Below are positions 37,067 through 45,147 of a stretch of DNA of 64,000 nucleotides, one piece after another (position 1 is the stretch's first letter; the number at the start of each line of letters is the position of its first letter). The translations under genes were made by a program, and so were the position numbers. The stretch is from positions 248,001 through 312,000 of the forward strand of contig CP126168.1 of NCBI GenBank assembly GCA_032881465.1, written 5' to 3'. The notes beneath the pieces were generated by a model, which made no database searches, was not told the DNA's origin, and was given only the letters and a program-made list of their open reading frames with translations. This DNA comes from Parvibaculaceae bacterium PLY_AMNH_Bact1. GTDB taxonomy: Bacteria > Pseudomonadota > Alphaproteobacteria > Parvibaculales > Parvibaculaceae.

Positions 37067-38755
37067 ATGTCAGTCACCCAAAAAGATCATGGTCCCTCAG
37101 AATTGCCCGCCGTTGAGCGCCCGCGATTTGCCTCGACCATAGGCTGGCCCGTGGCAACAGCCTTGGTGGCGCTGTTTGTCGCGGCCCCCATTCTGGCGGT
37201 GCTGTGGAGCCTCACTCAGACAAGCGGGGACGCCTGGGTGCACTTGGGCAGTACCGTCTTGCCAGGCTACGTGGGCAACACGCTCTTGCTTATGGTGCTT
37301 GTGGGTGTGATGACCATCCTGTTGGGCGTTGGCAGCGCCTGGTTGATCGTCTCCTTCGAATTTCCTGGGCAACGCATCTTGAGTTGGGCGCTCGTCCTGC
37401 CGCTCGCCATGCCAGGCTACATCATCGCCTATGTCTATACCGACCTCCTGGAATTTGCCGGGCCGGTGCAATCTCTGCTCCGGGATGCAACCGGCTGGAG
37501 GGCAGGGGAGTACGCTTTTCCACCGATCCGCTCCCTCGGCGGTGCTGCTCTGATGCTGAGTCTGGTTCTCTACCCGTATGTTTACCTCCTCACCCGTACA
37601 GCCTTTCAGCGGCAGTCTGTCGCTCTGGTTGAAGCGACCCGAGTGCTCGGCGTTTCGCCCACCCAAGCGTTTTTACGCGTGGCCCTTCCTTGCGCCCGTC
37701 CGGCTATTGCGGGAGGTGTTGCGCTCGCCCTAATGGAAACGATCGCTGATTATGGCGTGGCCGACTATTTCGGTGTCTCGACTCTGACAGCGGGGATCTT
37801 TCGCACCTGGCTTGGCATGGGAGAGCCTGTCGCAGCCGCGCAGATCGCGGCAGTCCTCTTTCTCTTTGCAGGTGCCCTTGTGTTGTTGGAGCGTTTGAAC
37901 CGCCAGGGCACTGTGGCGAACCCGCTCGGGCGCGACGTGGCCGCCGCGCGCATCATACTGCCTCCTCTGAAAAGCCTCGCTGCCTTTCTGGCTTGTGCAG
38001 TACCCGTGACGTTTGGTTTCCTCGTCCCTGCATTCGTCCTGGTTCGGTACGCGATCAATGTGGGGGACCCGCTTCTGGGATCCCAGTTCCTCGCTTTCGC
38101 TGGGAATTCGCTGACCGTTGCTGCAGGCGCAGCACTCATTGCCACCGGTATCGCATTGTTCCTCTCCTATGCAGAGCGCAGAGATGCCTCGATGGCAAAC
38201 CAGCTGCTCATTCGGTTGGCAACGCTTGGCTATGCCTTGCCAGGTGCCATGATTGCCATTGGGATCCTGGCACTTGCTGGCACGCTTGATACAAAGCTCG
38301 CGATCTTCATGCGAGATGTGTTGGGCATGGAACCTCGATTGCTGCTGACGGGAACGATTGCCGGGCTTCTGTTCGCCTATGTGGCTCGTTTTCTGACAGC
38401 GGCATTCAACAGCACGCAGGCGGGGCTCGAAAAAATTCACGGCACCCTGGATGATGCGGCCCGCATGCTGGGAGCGGGGCCAGGCCGTGTCTTGTCCGCG
38501 GTCCATCTGCCATTGTTGCGCGGACCACTTCTGGCTGGCTTCCTCCTTGTGTTCATCGATGTGATGAAGGAACTGCCTGCAACGCTCCTGCTGCGCCCCT
38601 TTAATTTTGAGACCCTGGCGACGCGGACTTACAGGTTGGCATCTGATGAAAGGCTGGCGGAGGCATCCACCGCCGCCCTGCTCATTGTGGCGCTCGGACT
38701 TATCCCCACCATCATGTTGAGCGTGTCGATTGCACGCTCAACATTCAGGCGGTGA
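37067..38755 (+). CDS. fbpB: Fe(III) ABC transporter permease (double length)
   Basis: A 562-residue permease made of two fused membrane domains of about six helices each. Each half carries a BPD_transp_1 coupling loop: EATRVLGVSPTQAFLRVALPCARPAI near residue 188 and DDAARMLGAGPGRVLSAVHLPLLRGPL near residue 465. This FbpB/SfuB form works with one binding protein and one ATPase, both coded divergently next door. It is monocistronic here; its stop lies 12 bp from the convergent MFS gene. Confidence 0.9.
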   Translation: MSVTQKDHGPSELPAVERPRFASTIGWPVATALVALFVAAPILAVLWSLTQTSGDAWVHLGSTVLPGYVGNTLLLMVLVGVMTILLGVGSAWLIVSFEFPGQRILSWALVLPLAMPGYIIAYVYTDLLEFAGPVQSLLRDATGWRAGEYAFPPIRSLGGAALMLSLVLYPYVYLLTRTAFQRQSVALVEATRVLGVSPTQAFLRVALPCARPAIAGGVALALMETIADYGVADYFGVSTLTAGIFRTWLGMGEPVAAAQIAAVLFLFAGALVLLERLNRQGTVANPLGRDVAAARIILPPLKSLAAFLACAVPVTFGFLVPAFVLVRYAINVGDPLLGSQFLAFAGNSLTVAAGAALIATGIALFLSYAERRDASMANQLLIRLATLGYALPGAMIAIGILALAGTLDTKLAIFMRDVLGMEPRLLLTGTIAGLLFAYVARFLTAAFNSTQAGLEKIHGTLDDAARMLGAGPGRVLSAVHLPLLRGPLLAGFLLVFIDVMKELPATLLLRPFNFETLATRTYRLASDERLAEASTAALLIVALGLIPTIMLSVSIARSTFRR

Positions 38756-38767
38756 CAGGTACGTCAG

Positions 38768-40048
38768 CTAGCTGCCGGAGAGAACCAGATCTTTCTTCAG
38801 GTGTTTCCCGGCAACGTAGTAGTGGAACGCCGCCCAGATATTCACAAACGTGAAGATCACCAGGCTGTAGCGGAGCGCTTCCTGTCCATAAGTGGGTTCA
38901 AGAAGGTCTGTCACCACCCCTACGAGCGTTGGCCCCAGTCCAAGACCAATGATGTTGATGATGAACAACAAGATACCCGCAGCGACGGAGCGCATCTTCA
39001 GTTCAACCAATCCTTGAGTCTGACTAAACGTCGTTGCCTGATAAAAGTTGCCTAGGAAGATCGGAATTATCATTGCGATAAAGGCAATGGTCGCTGTCCC
39101 AGCCAGGTAGGCATAGACGCTAAAGGGAATGGAAATCACAAGGGCGACGGCAGTTGTCCAGAGATACCAGCGTGTGTCCCTTGCGCCAAACTTGTCAGCA
39201 AAATAGCCACCGAGTGCAATGCCGAGGCCACCTGGAATGCCCAAGATGAGCCCAAACCAAGTGCCGATCTCACCTGTTCCCAATCCGAAGGACCGGATAA
39301 GAAAGGTCGGCACCCACGTTACAACGCCGTACCCGACAAAAGCCGTGAGGGCCGCAGCAAAAGCCAGATGCCGGAAAGACGGTTTTTTCCAAAGATAGGA
39401 GAGGGTTTCTGAAATGGAGGGCTGTTCGCTTGATGCGACGCGGCCTTCAGCCATGCCGCGCTCAGGTTCTTTGATCGCAAACCGCACTAAAAATGCGAGC
39501 AGAATGCCAGGAATACCGACGACAAAAAATGCCATCCGCCACCCGAAAAACTCATTAATCCAGCCGCCCGCAAAAAGCCCGAACATGATGCCAACAGGGA
39601 TGCCGAGCGAATAGATGCCAAGGGCGGTTGCACGGCTTTCCGCAGGGAAGTAGTCAGCAATCATTGAGTGGGCGGGAGGGCTGCAGCCTGCCTCACCGAC
39701 GCCGACGCCAATGCGTGCGATGAGCAAATGCCAGAAATTGAGCGCAAGACCAGAGATTGCCGTCATGAAACTCCAGACGCCGAGCGCGAGCGCGATCAGG
39801 TTCCGGCGGTTGCCGCGGTCAGCGTAACGGGCAATGGGGATGCCGAGTGTTGCGTAAAAAAGAGCAAACGCGAACCCGGTTAAAAGCCCCATCTGCGTAT
39901 CACTGAGTCCGAGTTCCAGTTTGATGGGCTCAATCAGGATCGAAAGAATTTGCCTATCAATGAAGTTGAACGTGTAAACAACAACGAGCAGACCAAGCGC
40001 CAGATGGCGTCCAGCATGGCTCCGTCCCTGAACGGTAGCGTCGACCAT
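38768..40048 (-). CDS. MFS transporter, spinster-like
   Basis: A 426-residue major-facilitator protein with 12 predicted helices. The N-terminal VVYTFNFIDRQILSILIEPIKLELGLSDTQMGLLTG is typical of the spinster-like group found in hydrocarbon-degrading alphaproteobacteria. The cytoplasmic motif A appears as ARYADRGNRRNLIALAL, and RIGVGVGEAGCSPPAHSMIADYFP is the helix-4/5 mark. A GGGGGGAGAATT ribosome site precedes the ATG. It is monocistronic. The substrate is unknown; aromatic or lipid-like compounds are common guesses for this group. Confidence 0.88.
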   Translation of the reverse strand: MVDATVQGRSHAGRHLALGLLVVVYTFNFIDRQILSILIEPIKLELGLSDTQMGLLTGFAFALFYATLGIPIARYADRGNRRNLIALALGVWSFMTAISGLALNFWHLLIARIGVGVGEAGCSPPAHSMIADYFPAESRATALGIYSLGIPVGIMFGLFAGGWINEFFGWRMAFFVVGIPGILLAFLVRFAIKEPERGMAEGRVASSEQPSISETLSYLWKKPSFRHLAFAAALTAFVGYGVVTWVPTFLIRSFGLGTGEIGTWFGLILGIPGGLGIALGGYFADKFGARDTRWYLWTTAVALVISIPFSVYAYLAGTATIAFIAMIIPIFLGNFYQATTFSQTQGLVELKMRSVAAGILLFIINIIGLGLGPTLVGVVTDLLEPTYGQEALRYSLVIFTFVNIWAAFHYYVAGKHLKKDLVLSGS

Positions 40049-40161
40049 AATTCTCCCCCCGAGAAATTTCGTGCATTCACTCTAACGAATTTCGAACAGG
40101 AAGGAAGGGCTGCGACCGCTGATGTTAGGTCGGCCACCATCGGTGTGCTTGTAGGCAACAA

Positions 40162-40176
40162 TGTATACTGGATACA
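40162..40176 (-). promoter_or_regulatory. Inverted repeat upstream of the MFS gene
   Basis: TGTAT-ACTGG-ATACA (plus-strand reading) with 5-bp arms, 114 bp or more upstream of the MFS start and directly after the stop of the small ORF. The TGTATAC-like core resembles GntR-family operators. Weak evidence. Confidence 0.3.
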
Positions 40177-40179
40177 GGC

Positions 40180-40392
40180 TTACATACGGCCAATGACGAT
40201 GTATTTGCTTTCCCGGTCATCAAGGCAGTGAATGTCTTCAGGCGCAAGAAATTTCTTTGCGTTGTATGCAAGGTCACCAACTTTTTCAGTTGTGATTTGT
40301 TCGTTGGTAAACTGGATGCTCTTCAAATAGGTATTGGCTCTAAGTGCGGAAGCCTTGTCCTTGCATACAAATATTCTCATCTGATTTGTCAT
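40180..40392 (-). CDS. Small uncharacterised protein in the lipoprotein operon
   Basis: A 70-residue soluble protein (MTNQMRIFVCKDKASALRAN...) with mixed charge and no visible motif, signal or membrane segment. I take the ATG at 40392 because a GGGGAGCTGAAG ribosome site overlaps the end of the upstream lipoprotein gene, whose stop begins at 40397. This tight join and the lack of a rival ORF support a real gene. The local base composition is AT-richer than the flanks, like the two genes before it. Function unknown. Confidence 0.6.
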   Translation of the reverse strand: MTNQMRIFVCKDKASALRANTYLKSIQFTNEQITTEKVGDLAYNAKKFLAPEDIHCLDDRESKYIVIGRM

Positions 40393-40394
40393 CT

Positions 40395-41333
40395 TCAGCT
40401 CCCCTGTTTCCATGTAGGAATAGCATTGTGGAGTATCTCAATATGGCTGGGTCGTCCCCGGAGGTAGGTTCGCAAAGCATCCGATGTTGTCTTTGCGCTG
40501 ATCTGGTTGATTTGGTTCGGGTTGAGTCCTTCACTGGCTGCCACCAAACCCGACAGATCTTTTGCAAAATCCTCTCGGGAGCCGAGGACCCCAATCAGCT
40601 CGTTGAGTTTTTGCTGGTCTGTTTGGGCGTCGGCCTCACCCTGCTTTATGGCCTCCTCAATTTGTTCATTGGTTAATCCATCTCTCAGAGCAATCAGTGA
40701 AGTCGCTGTGAATACATCTCTGATTGCGTCTTTTTGGGCGAGATTTTCAGCTGCGAAACCAGTTGCGAAGAACTGCTGGTTATCCAGTCCGACGCTTTCT
40801 CCTGCATGGGTTACGTTGTCTATGGAAGCGAGAACAGATGGATATTTGTCTTCTTCTGTAACGGGATCATGCCCAAGGGGCAGGATTGAAGCTTCTTTGC
40901 GCCGGAAACCGAAATTCATACTAATGGGCGCTCCGCCTGCTGCTGATGTCACATTGAGTCCCAATGTTGTTGATGTGCCAAAGAACGCGTTCCCATCCCG
41001 GCGTCGCAGAAGCGGTTTTCTGGGCTCTGGCGAGGGAGTTTTTGCAGTGGCCAATTCGGCGGCATGGCCGGTTGCATACACCTGACGGATCTCCGGCGTA
41101 AAGATATCTCCACCCACTTCTATTGATCCAACGACAGGTGGGAGCGCCCCATTCTCATAGGTTGGAGCAAAGTATCCTTCAATACGGTCATAGGCGATAC
41201 TCGCGGAGTTTGTTGTTGCGTCGACGTTGAGACCGAGATTGGTACTGGTGACAAAAACTACTCGCTCTTTCCCGGCGCACCCAAATGTCAGTGTGGCGAG
41301 CACGCACGCTATCAAAAGAGATTTCATGCTCAT
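40395..41333 (-). CDS. Putative lipoprotein with repeated LGLNV motifs
   Basis: A 312-residue exported lipoprotein; the lipobox LTFGC places the lipidated Cys at residue 19. Two related blocks follow: STNLGLNVDATTNSASIAYD ... VYATGHAAE at about 30-95, and TSTTLGLNVTSAAGGAPISM ... QQFFATGFAAE at about 118-195. Each has a T-x-LGLNV start, a Tyr/Phe-Gly strand, and an ATG-x-AAE end, so the protein looks like an internal duplication. The last 110 residues are helical. It overlaps the preceding gene by 4 nt. I know no function for it; it may be an outer-membrane or periplasmic structural protein. Confidence 0.75.
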   Translation of the reverse strand: MSMKSLLIACVLATLTFGCAGKERVVFVTSTNLGLNVDATTNSASIAYDRIEGYFAPTYENGALPPVVGSIEVGGDIFTPEIRQVYATGHAAELATAKTPSPEPRKPLLRRRDGNAFFGTSTTLGLNVTSAAGGAPISMNFGFRRKEASILPLGHDPVTEEDKYPSVLASIDNVTHAGESVGLDNQQFFATGFAAENLAQKDAIRDVFTATSLIALRDGLTNEQIEEAIKQGEADAQTDQQKLNELIGVLGSREDFAKDLSGLVAASEGLNPNQINQISAKTTSDALRTYLRGRPSHIEILHNAIPTWKQGS

Positions 41334-41683
41334 GGGGTCAGGCTCCTTGTTTCGACAGCGGGGATGGGTGTGGAAGAAAAATCAGCACAGGGACCCATCG
41401 CGGCAAGGTCCACACAGGTATTGTTTGGGACGGTCATGAATGTGGCATCGCCATAGCCAAGGATGACCCCGCTGGAGTCCGGATTTGAAAACGCATTCAC
41501 CCCGAGGGTTCGGATGCGTATGGCAGTTGCTCGCGGCCTGGTGCCCGCCTCATCCGGGGGCAATGCAATTTCCACCAAGCCGATAATGTGTCGAACATTG
41601 TCATCGTCTGTATAGGAGATGGCCATGCAATTGCTGAGTGACAGACAAGCCAACAGTGCCATCAGAATCCGGGTGCGGATCAT
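41330..41683 (-). CDS. Small putative lipoprotein
   Basis: A 117-residue exported protein with a lipobox-like SLSNC (Cys at residue 19). The mature part contains IRTLGVNAFSNPDSSGVILGYGDATFMTVP, which looks like a single copy of the LGLNV block seen twice in the next protein: the TLG(V/L)N start, then a GYG strand. An NTCVDLAAMGPCADF segment could form a disulfide. It is first in the three-gene operon and overlaps the second gene by 4 nt. Function unknown; the shared motif suggests that the two proteins act together. Confidence 0.68.
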   Translation of the reverse strand: MIRTRILMALLACLSLSNCMAISYTDDDNVRHIIGLVEIALPPDEAGTRPRATAIRIRTLGVNAFSNPDSSGVILGYGDATFMTVPNNTCVDLAAMGPCADFSSTPIPAVETRSLTP

Positions 41684-41722
41684 CCTTGAGACTCAGCGGT
41701 TGAGGGTTGGTGTGCTTACGCA

Positions 41723-41768
41723 TGATGATCATTGCCCTATTGATCATCAAAACTGATAGATTCAGTTT
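41723..41768 (-). promoter_or_regulatory. Two adjacent inverted repeats before the lipoprotein operon
   Basis: Repeat one is TGATGATCA (41723-41731) with TGATCATCA (41741-41749), 9-bp perfect arms and a 9-nt spacer. Repeat two is AAACTGA (41750-41756) with TCAGTTT (41762-41768), 5-nt spacer. They lie 40-85 bp upstream of the first lipoprotein gene and 58 bp after the RND gene. The first looks like an operator; the second, followed on the minus strand by TTTT, could be a weak terminator for the RND gene. Confidence 0.45.
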
Positions 41769-41826
41769 ATGAAGTGGACGAGAACGAGTCGAGTCTAAAT
41801 CGGTGTGTGGGCGAAGCCGTTAAAGT

Positions 41827-44172
41827 TCAAGCAGTCCGGAGATGTTTTGGAGGTGCAATCCGTTCAAGGAGTGCAGCAAGGGCAGGCAGTCCTACAATCG
41901 CGCAGATCATGTTGGCAATGAACATGAAGGATAGAAGGGCTCCCATATCTGCTTGGAATTGCAGCGGTGAGAAGATCCATGTTCCGACGCCACCTGCAAG
42001 CATGATGGAGGCGTAAACAACGGCCATGCCTGTACTCAACAGTGCGCCATGATAGGCATCCGCAATCGGAAACCCTTCGCGTTGGAAGATGCGGATCTGA
42101 CTGTAGAGATAAAACGCATAGTCAACGCCGATACCCGTAGCCAGCACAAGAACGGGTAGGGTGGTGACCTTAAGGCCAATGCCGAACACGACCATAAAAA
42201 CATAACCAAGAGACGTCGCAAGCAGGAGCGGCACGCAGCAACAAATGATGGCGCGCCAGTCTACATAGGCGATGAGCACAAGGATGATGATGGTCAGGAA
42301 CACATAAATCAGGAGCGGAGCTTCCGACGCTTCCACCACCTGGTTTGTGGCAGCGATGACGCTGACCCCGCCAAGACCTATCCGCGCATTTACACCGTCT
42401 AGTGGGTGTTCTTCTGCATAAGCCGTGATCTCTTCAATAAGTCGATCAATTGTCTCTGCCTTATGGTCGACAGTGTAGATAAAGAGAGGCAGGATCGTGC
42501 AGGCGTCGTTGAGCAATCCGAGGGCCGGATCAACTTGTGCCGTGGCAGAAATGAGCTGTCGCTCAGTCGAAGGCAGATTGCGCCATTTCAAATTACCAAG
42601 TGCGGAGACAGACGAGGCAAAGCGCGCGGTGGAGGCCAGCGAGTCGACCTTCAAGACGCCATCGATTGACGAGAGGTCTCTCGTCATCGCGTCGAGATAT
42701 TTCATGTAACCCGGATTGATGCAGGCATCCGGTGGTGTCTCCAGCACGAGCACCAATACATCCGTCCCGATGTCGAAATGTTGTGTGATGAAGGCGGTGT
42801 CCTGATTGTATTTGGCATCTGGGCGAAGTTCAGACGCCGCCGGGGTCAGGTCGCCCACATGGCGGTATTGCGCTCCAATTGCAGATCCAACGAGCACAAC
42901 AACCAAGCCGCCGGCAATCAGCGGCGCAACGCTAGGCTTTGCGACGCCTGCGATCCAGGTCATGACCCGCTCGCGGAAAACCCGTGCCTTGATGAAAAGG
43001 CGTACCTGTTTTTCGTCCCGGCGAAAGTAAGAAGCCAGCAGCGGCAACATGATGAGGTTGGAAATGATTTTAAGCCCAACGCCGATGGTCGCGATGATGG
43101 CAATGTCGCGCACAACACCCACAGGAATGAGATAGAGCGTGATAAACCCGACCAGGTCTGTAATGAGCGCCATGGAGCCAGGGACAAGAAGGCGGCGGAA
43201 GGTTTGTCTGGCGGCGTTAAGGCCATCGGAGCCTTTCGCAATCTGGGTCGCAATCAGATTGACCTGCTGCATGCCGTGGCTCACCCCAATCGCGTAAACC
43301 AGAAAGGGAACGAGGATGGCAAGGGGATCAAGCCCCATCCCAATCAGATTAAGGACACCCAATTGCCAGACGACTGAGACCAGCGAACAGCCGATCGCCA
43401 GGGCTGTCAGGATAAACGACCGCACATAGGCAAAGACGGCAACACCTGTAATGACAAAAGCAAGCAGGAAAAAGCTTGTTGCCACGATCGCGCCCTCGGC
43501 AATGTCGCCGATAAACTTTGGGAACCCGATAATGGCAACGTCGCTCACCTCATCACTGAAAGGCGCTCTGATCTTGGATTCCAACAGGCTTGCGACATCG
43601 AGAGCGGTCGATTGTGCACTTTCAATGTCACCTGAAGCACCGCCGGGCGCCTTAATCTCAAAGACAACCAGAGCAGCTGTTTCGTCTTCCGAAACAATGC
43701 CACCGATCCAGCTGCTCGCAATCGTACGCTCGCGGATGTCTGCAATATCTTCATCTGTCAGGCGCTCAGGCGTAAGGGTTCCGGGGATCAGGTCTTCCAT
43801 CTGGAAGCCGAATTCATCGATCGTCAGCGCGCGGGTCGTTGGATACCAGAGCGAATAAAGGCGTGAGCGGTCGACGCCCGGAAGGAAGGAAACCTCCTCA
43901 GTGATCTTGTGCAGCCGCTGCAGGATTTCCCTGTTCCATATGGTGCCCTCTTTCGCCTTGAGAGCCACGAGTACCAAGTTAGCGCCCGGCATGTCCTGCT
44001 GGTACTCGAAATAGGTTTGCAGATAGGGATGCTCGGTAGGAACCTGTTTCAGGAACCCTGCCTCCAGTTTCAGGCCTGTCGCGAAATATCCGGTAGCAAT
44101 GGTGAAGATCGCCATGATGACGAGGATTGCGAACCGAAACCGGAATATGAACTCTTCGAACGCCTTGACCAT
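41827..44172 (-). CDS. RND/MMPL-family exporter with sterol-sensing-like domains
   Basis: A 781-residue inner-membrane protein of the RND superfamily (MMPL/HpnN-like), with one helix, a periplasmic domain, five helices, and then the same pattern again. The first helix block holds VPFLVYAIGVSHGMQQVNLIA and the second VLVLATGIGVDYAFYLYSQIRIF, the proton-relay GxGxDY type motif. Such proteins export lipids or hydrophobic compounds. The ATG at 44172 follows GGGGGAG; a GTG at 44184 is a possible earlier start. It is a single gene with no adaptor or outer-membrane partner nearby. Confidence 0.87.
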   Translation of the reverse strand: MVKAFEEFIFRFRFAILVIMAIFTIATGYFATGLKLEAGFLKQVPTEHPYLQTYFEYQQDMPGANLVLVALKAKEGTIWNREILQRLHKITEEVSFLPGVDRSRLYSLWYPTTRALTIDEFGFQMEDLIPGTLTPERLTDEDIADIRERTIASSWIGGIVSEDETAALVVFEIKAPGGASGDIESAQSTALDVASLLESKIRAPFSDEVSDVAIIGFPKFIGDIAEGAIVATSFFLLAFVITGVAVFAYVRSFILTALAIGCSLVSVVWQLGVLNLIGMGLDPLAILVPFLVYAIGVSHGMQQVNLIATQIAKGSDGLNAARQTFRRLLVPGSMALITDLVGFITLYLIPVGVVRDIAIIATIGVGLKIISNLIMLPLLASYFRRDEKQVRLFIKARVFRERVMTWIAGVAKPSVAPLIAGGLVVVLVGSAIGAQYRHVGDLTPAASELRPDAKYNQDTAFITQHFDIGTDVLVLVLETPPDACINPGYMKYLDAMTRDLSSIDGVLKVDSLASTARFASSVSALGNLKWRNLPSTERQLISATAQVDPALGLLNDACTILPLFIYTVDHKAETIDRLIEEITAYAEEHPLDGVNARIGLGGVSVIAATNQVVEASEAPLLIYVFLTIIILVLIAYVDWRAIICCCVPLLLATSLGYVFMVVFGIGLKVTTLPVLVLATGIGVDYAFYLYSQIRIFQREGFPIADAYHGALLSTGMAVVYASIMLAGGVGTWIFSPLQFQADMGALLSFMFIANMICAIVGLPALAALLERIAPPKHLRTA

Positions 44173-44410
44173 CAACTCCCCCACTCGTCAGCTTCCCCAA
44201 AAGCCGGTCACCCCCAACGCTCATCGTGGCGGATCAGTTTGGGCAGGATGACAGCAACCAGAGCGCCCAGCAAGAGGGAGAAGGGCGGATCACGGGCAGA
44301 TTTAAATTGATCATTGGCAATTGCGTTTGGGCGGTCATGTGTGAACAATCGGCCCCTAAAGGGCCGCAGGATGTCAGAGGTGCAGGCCAGCGGGTAAGGG
44401 GGGGCTGAAC

Positions 44411-44881
44411 ATGCTCAAAGGTTTTAGAAAAGCTGCACTGAAGGCAATTGGTGCTGGGAAAAAAGAGCAGTCAGCTCACCAGGGATTTGACCGCACTGTC
44501 GTCGCGGCGGCGACGTTGATGGTAGAACTTGCCCATCTCGACACGGATTTCGATGAGAGTGAACGCAAACACATCATCGACATCATCCGCCACCGTCTGG
44601 AGTTACAGCCCGACCAGATCGAGGAACTGCTTTCAGTAGCGGAGGAGCGGCATGAAGAAGCCTACGCCAATTGGATCTTCACGAAGACCATCAAAGAGAA
44701 CTTTGACCTCGCCGAACGCGGTGAACTCATGACCTATCTGTGGGAAGTCGCGTTGGCAGACGGAGAGCTGCATGATCTTGAAGCCGATTTGCTTTTGCGT
44801 ATTGGTCAGGCCATTGATCTGCCCGAGAACGAGCGCATCAAGTCCCTGCTGCGGGTCACAGCGCGCTTGAATGCGTCCTAG
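44411..44881 (+). CDS. TerB-like (tellurite resistance family) protein
   Basis: A 156-residue soluble, helical protein. The pattern LMVELAHLDTDFDESERKHIIDII near residue 36 and LWEVALADGELHDLEADLLLRIGQAIDL near residue 115 gives the two acidic ADG/D-x-E repeats typical of the TerB fold, which may bind divalent metal. An N-terminal basic helix of about 20 residues precedes it. Members of this group occur singly in many alphaproteobacteria, with unknown function; a role in tellurite resistance should not be assumed. Confidence 0.8.
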   Translation: MLKGFRKAALKAIGAGKKEQSAHQGFDRTVVAAATLMVELAHLDTDFDESERKHIIDIIRHRLELQPDQIEELLSVAEERHEEAYANWIFTKTIKENFDLAERGELMTYLWEVALADGELHDLEADLLLRIGQAIDLPENERIKSLLRVTARLNAS

Positions 44882-44895
44882 ACTGACCCAATTCA

Positions 44896-45147
44896 TTGGA
44901 CCCAGGCCTAAGAGTCGATAATGCCTGGCAGCAGGGTGCATATAACCCGGTCCGCTTCGGCCAGGCGCTGCAATTGACTTTTGGCCTGATTTTTCTCGGT
45001 GGCCTGATGCGGGTTGCCTCAAGCAACCCGGAAATCGTTTTGAGTGCGGATATTATTGGGTCATGGACAGCCGAATTGGTCGGCATGCCAATCTTATATA
45101 TGTGGCATCGCCGCTTGGTACGCGGCGACACCTCAAATGCTGACTGA
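44896..45147 (+). CDS. Possible small membrane protein
   Basis: A frame of 83 codons from a TTG, 15 bp after the TerB-like gene, ending one base before the convergent gene's stop. It has two hydrophobic segments (ALQLTFGLIFLGGL and ADIIGSWTAELVGMPILYMW) and a basic tail, a sensible layout for a small inner-membrane protein. No ATG or clear ribosome site supports the N-terminus. It fills a gap that has no other plausible gene. Function unknown and existence uncertain. Confidence 0.35.
   Translation: MDPGLRVDNAWQQGAYNPVRFGQALQLTFGLIFLGGLMRVASSNPEIVLSADIIGSWTAELVGMPILYMWHRRLVRGDTSNAD

Noticed and set aside
37730-38506. A 258-codon minus-strand frame
   Set aside because: Antisense to the well-supported double permease; the translation is rich in Arg, Gln and His, as expected of a shadow frame.
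42778-43377. A 199-codon plus-strand frame
   Set aside because: Antisense to the RND exporter, which has clear membrane helices and RND motifs.
44633-45022. A 129-codon minus-strand frame over the TerB-like gene end
   Set aside because: Overlaps a plus-strand gene with a conserved acidic-repeat pattern; no domain or ribosome site.
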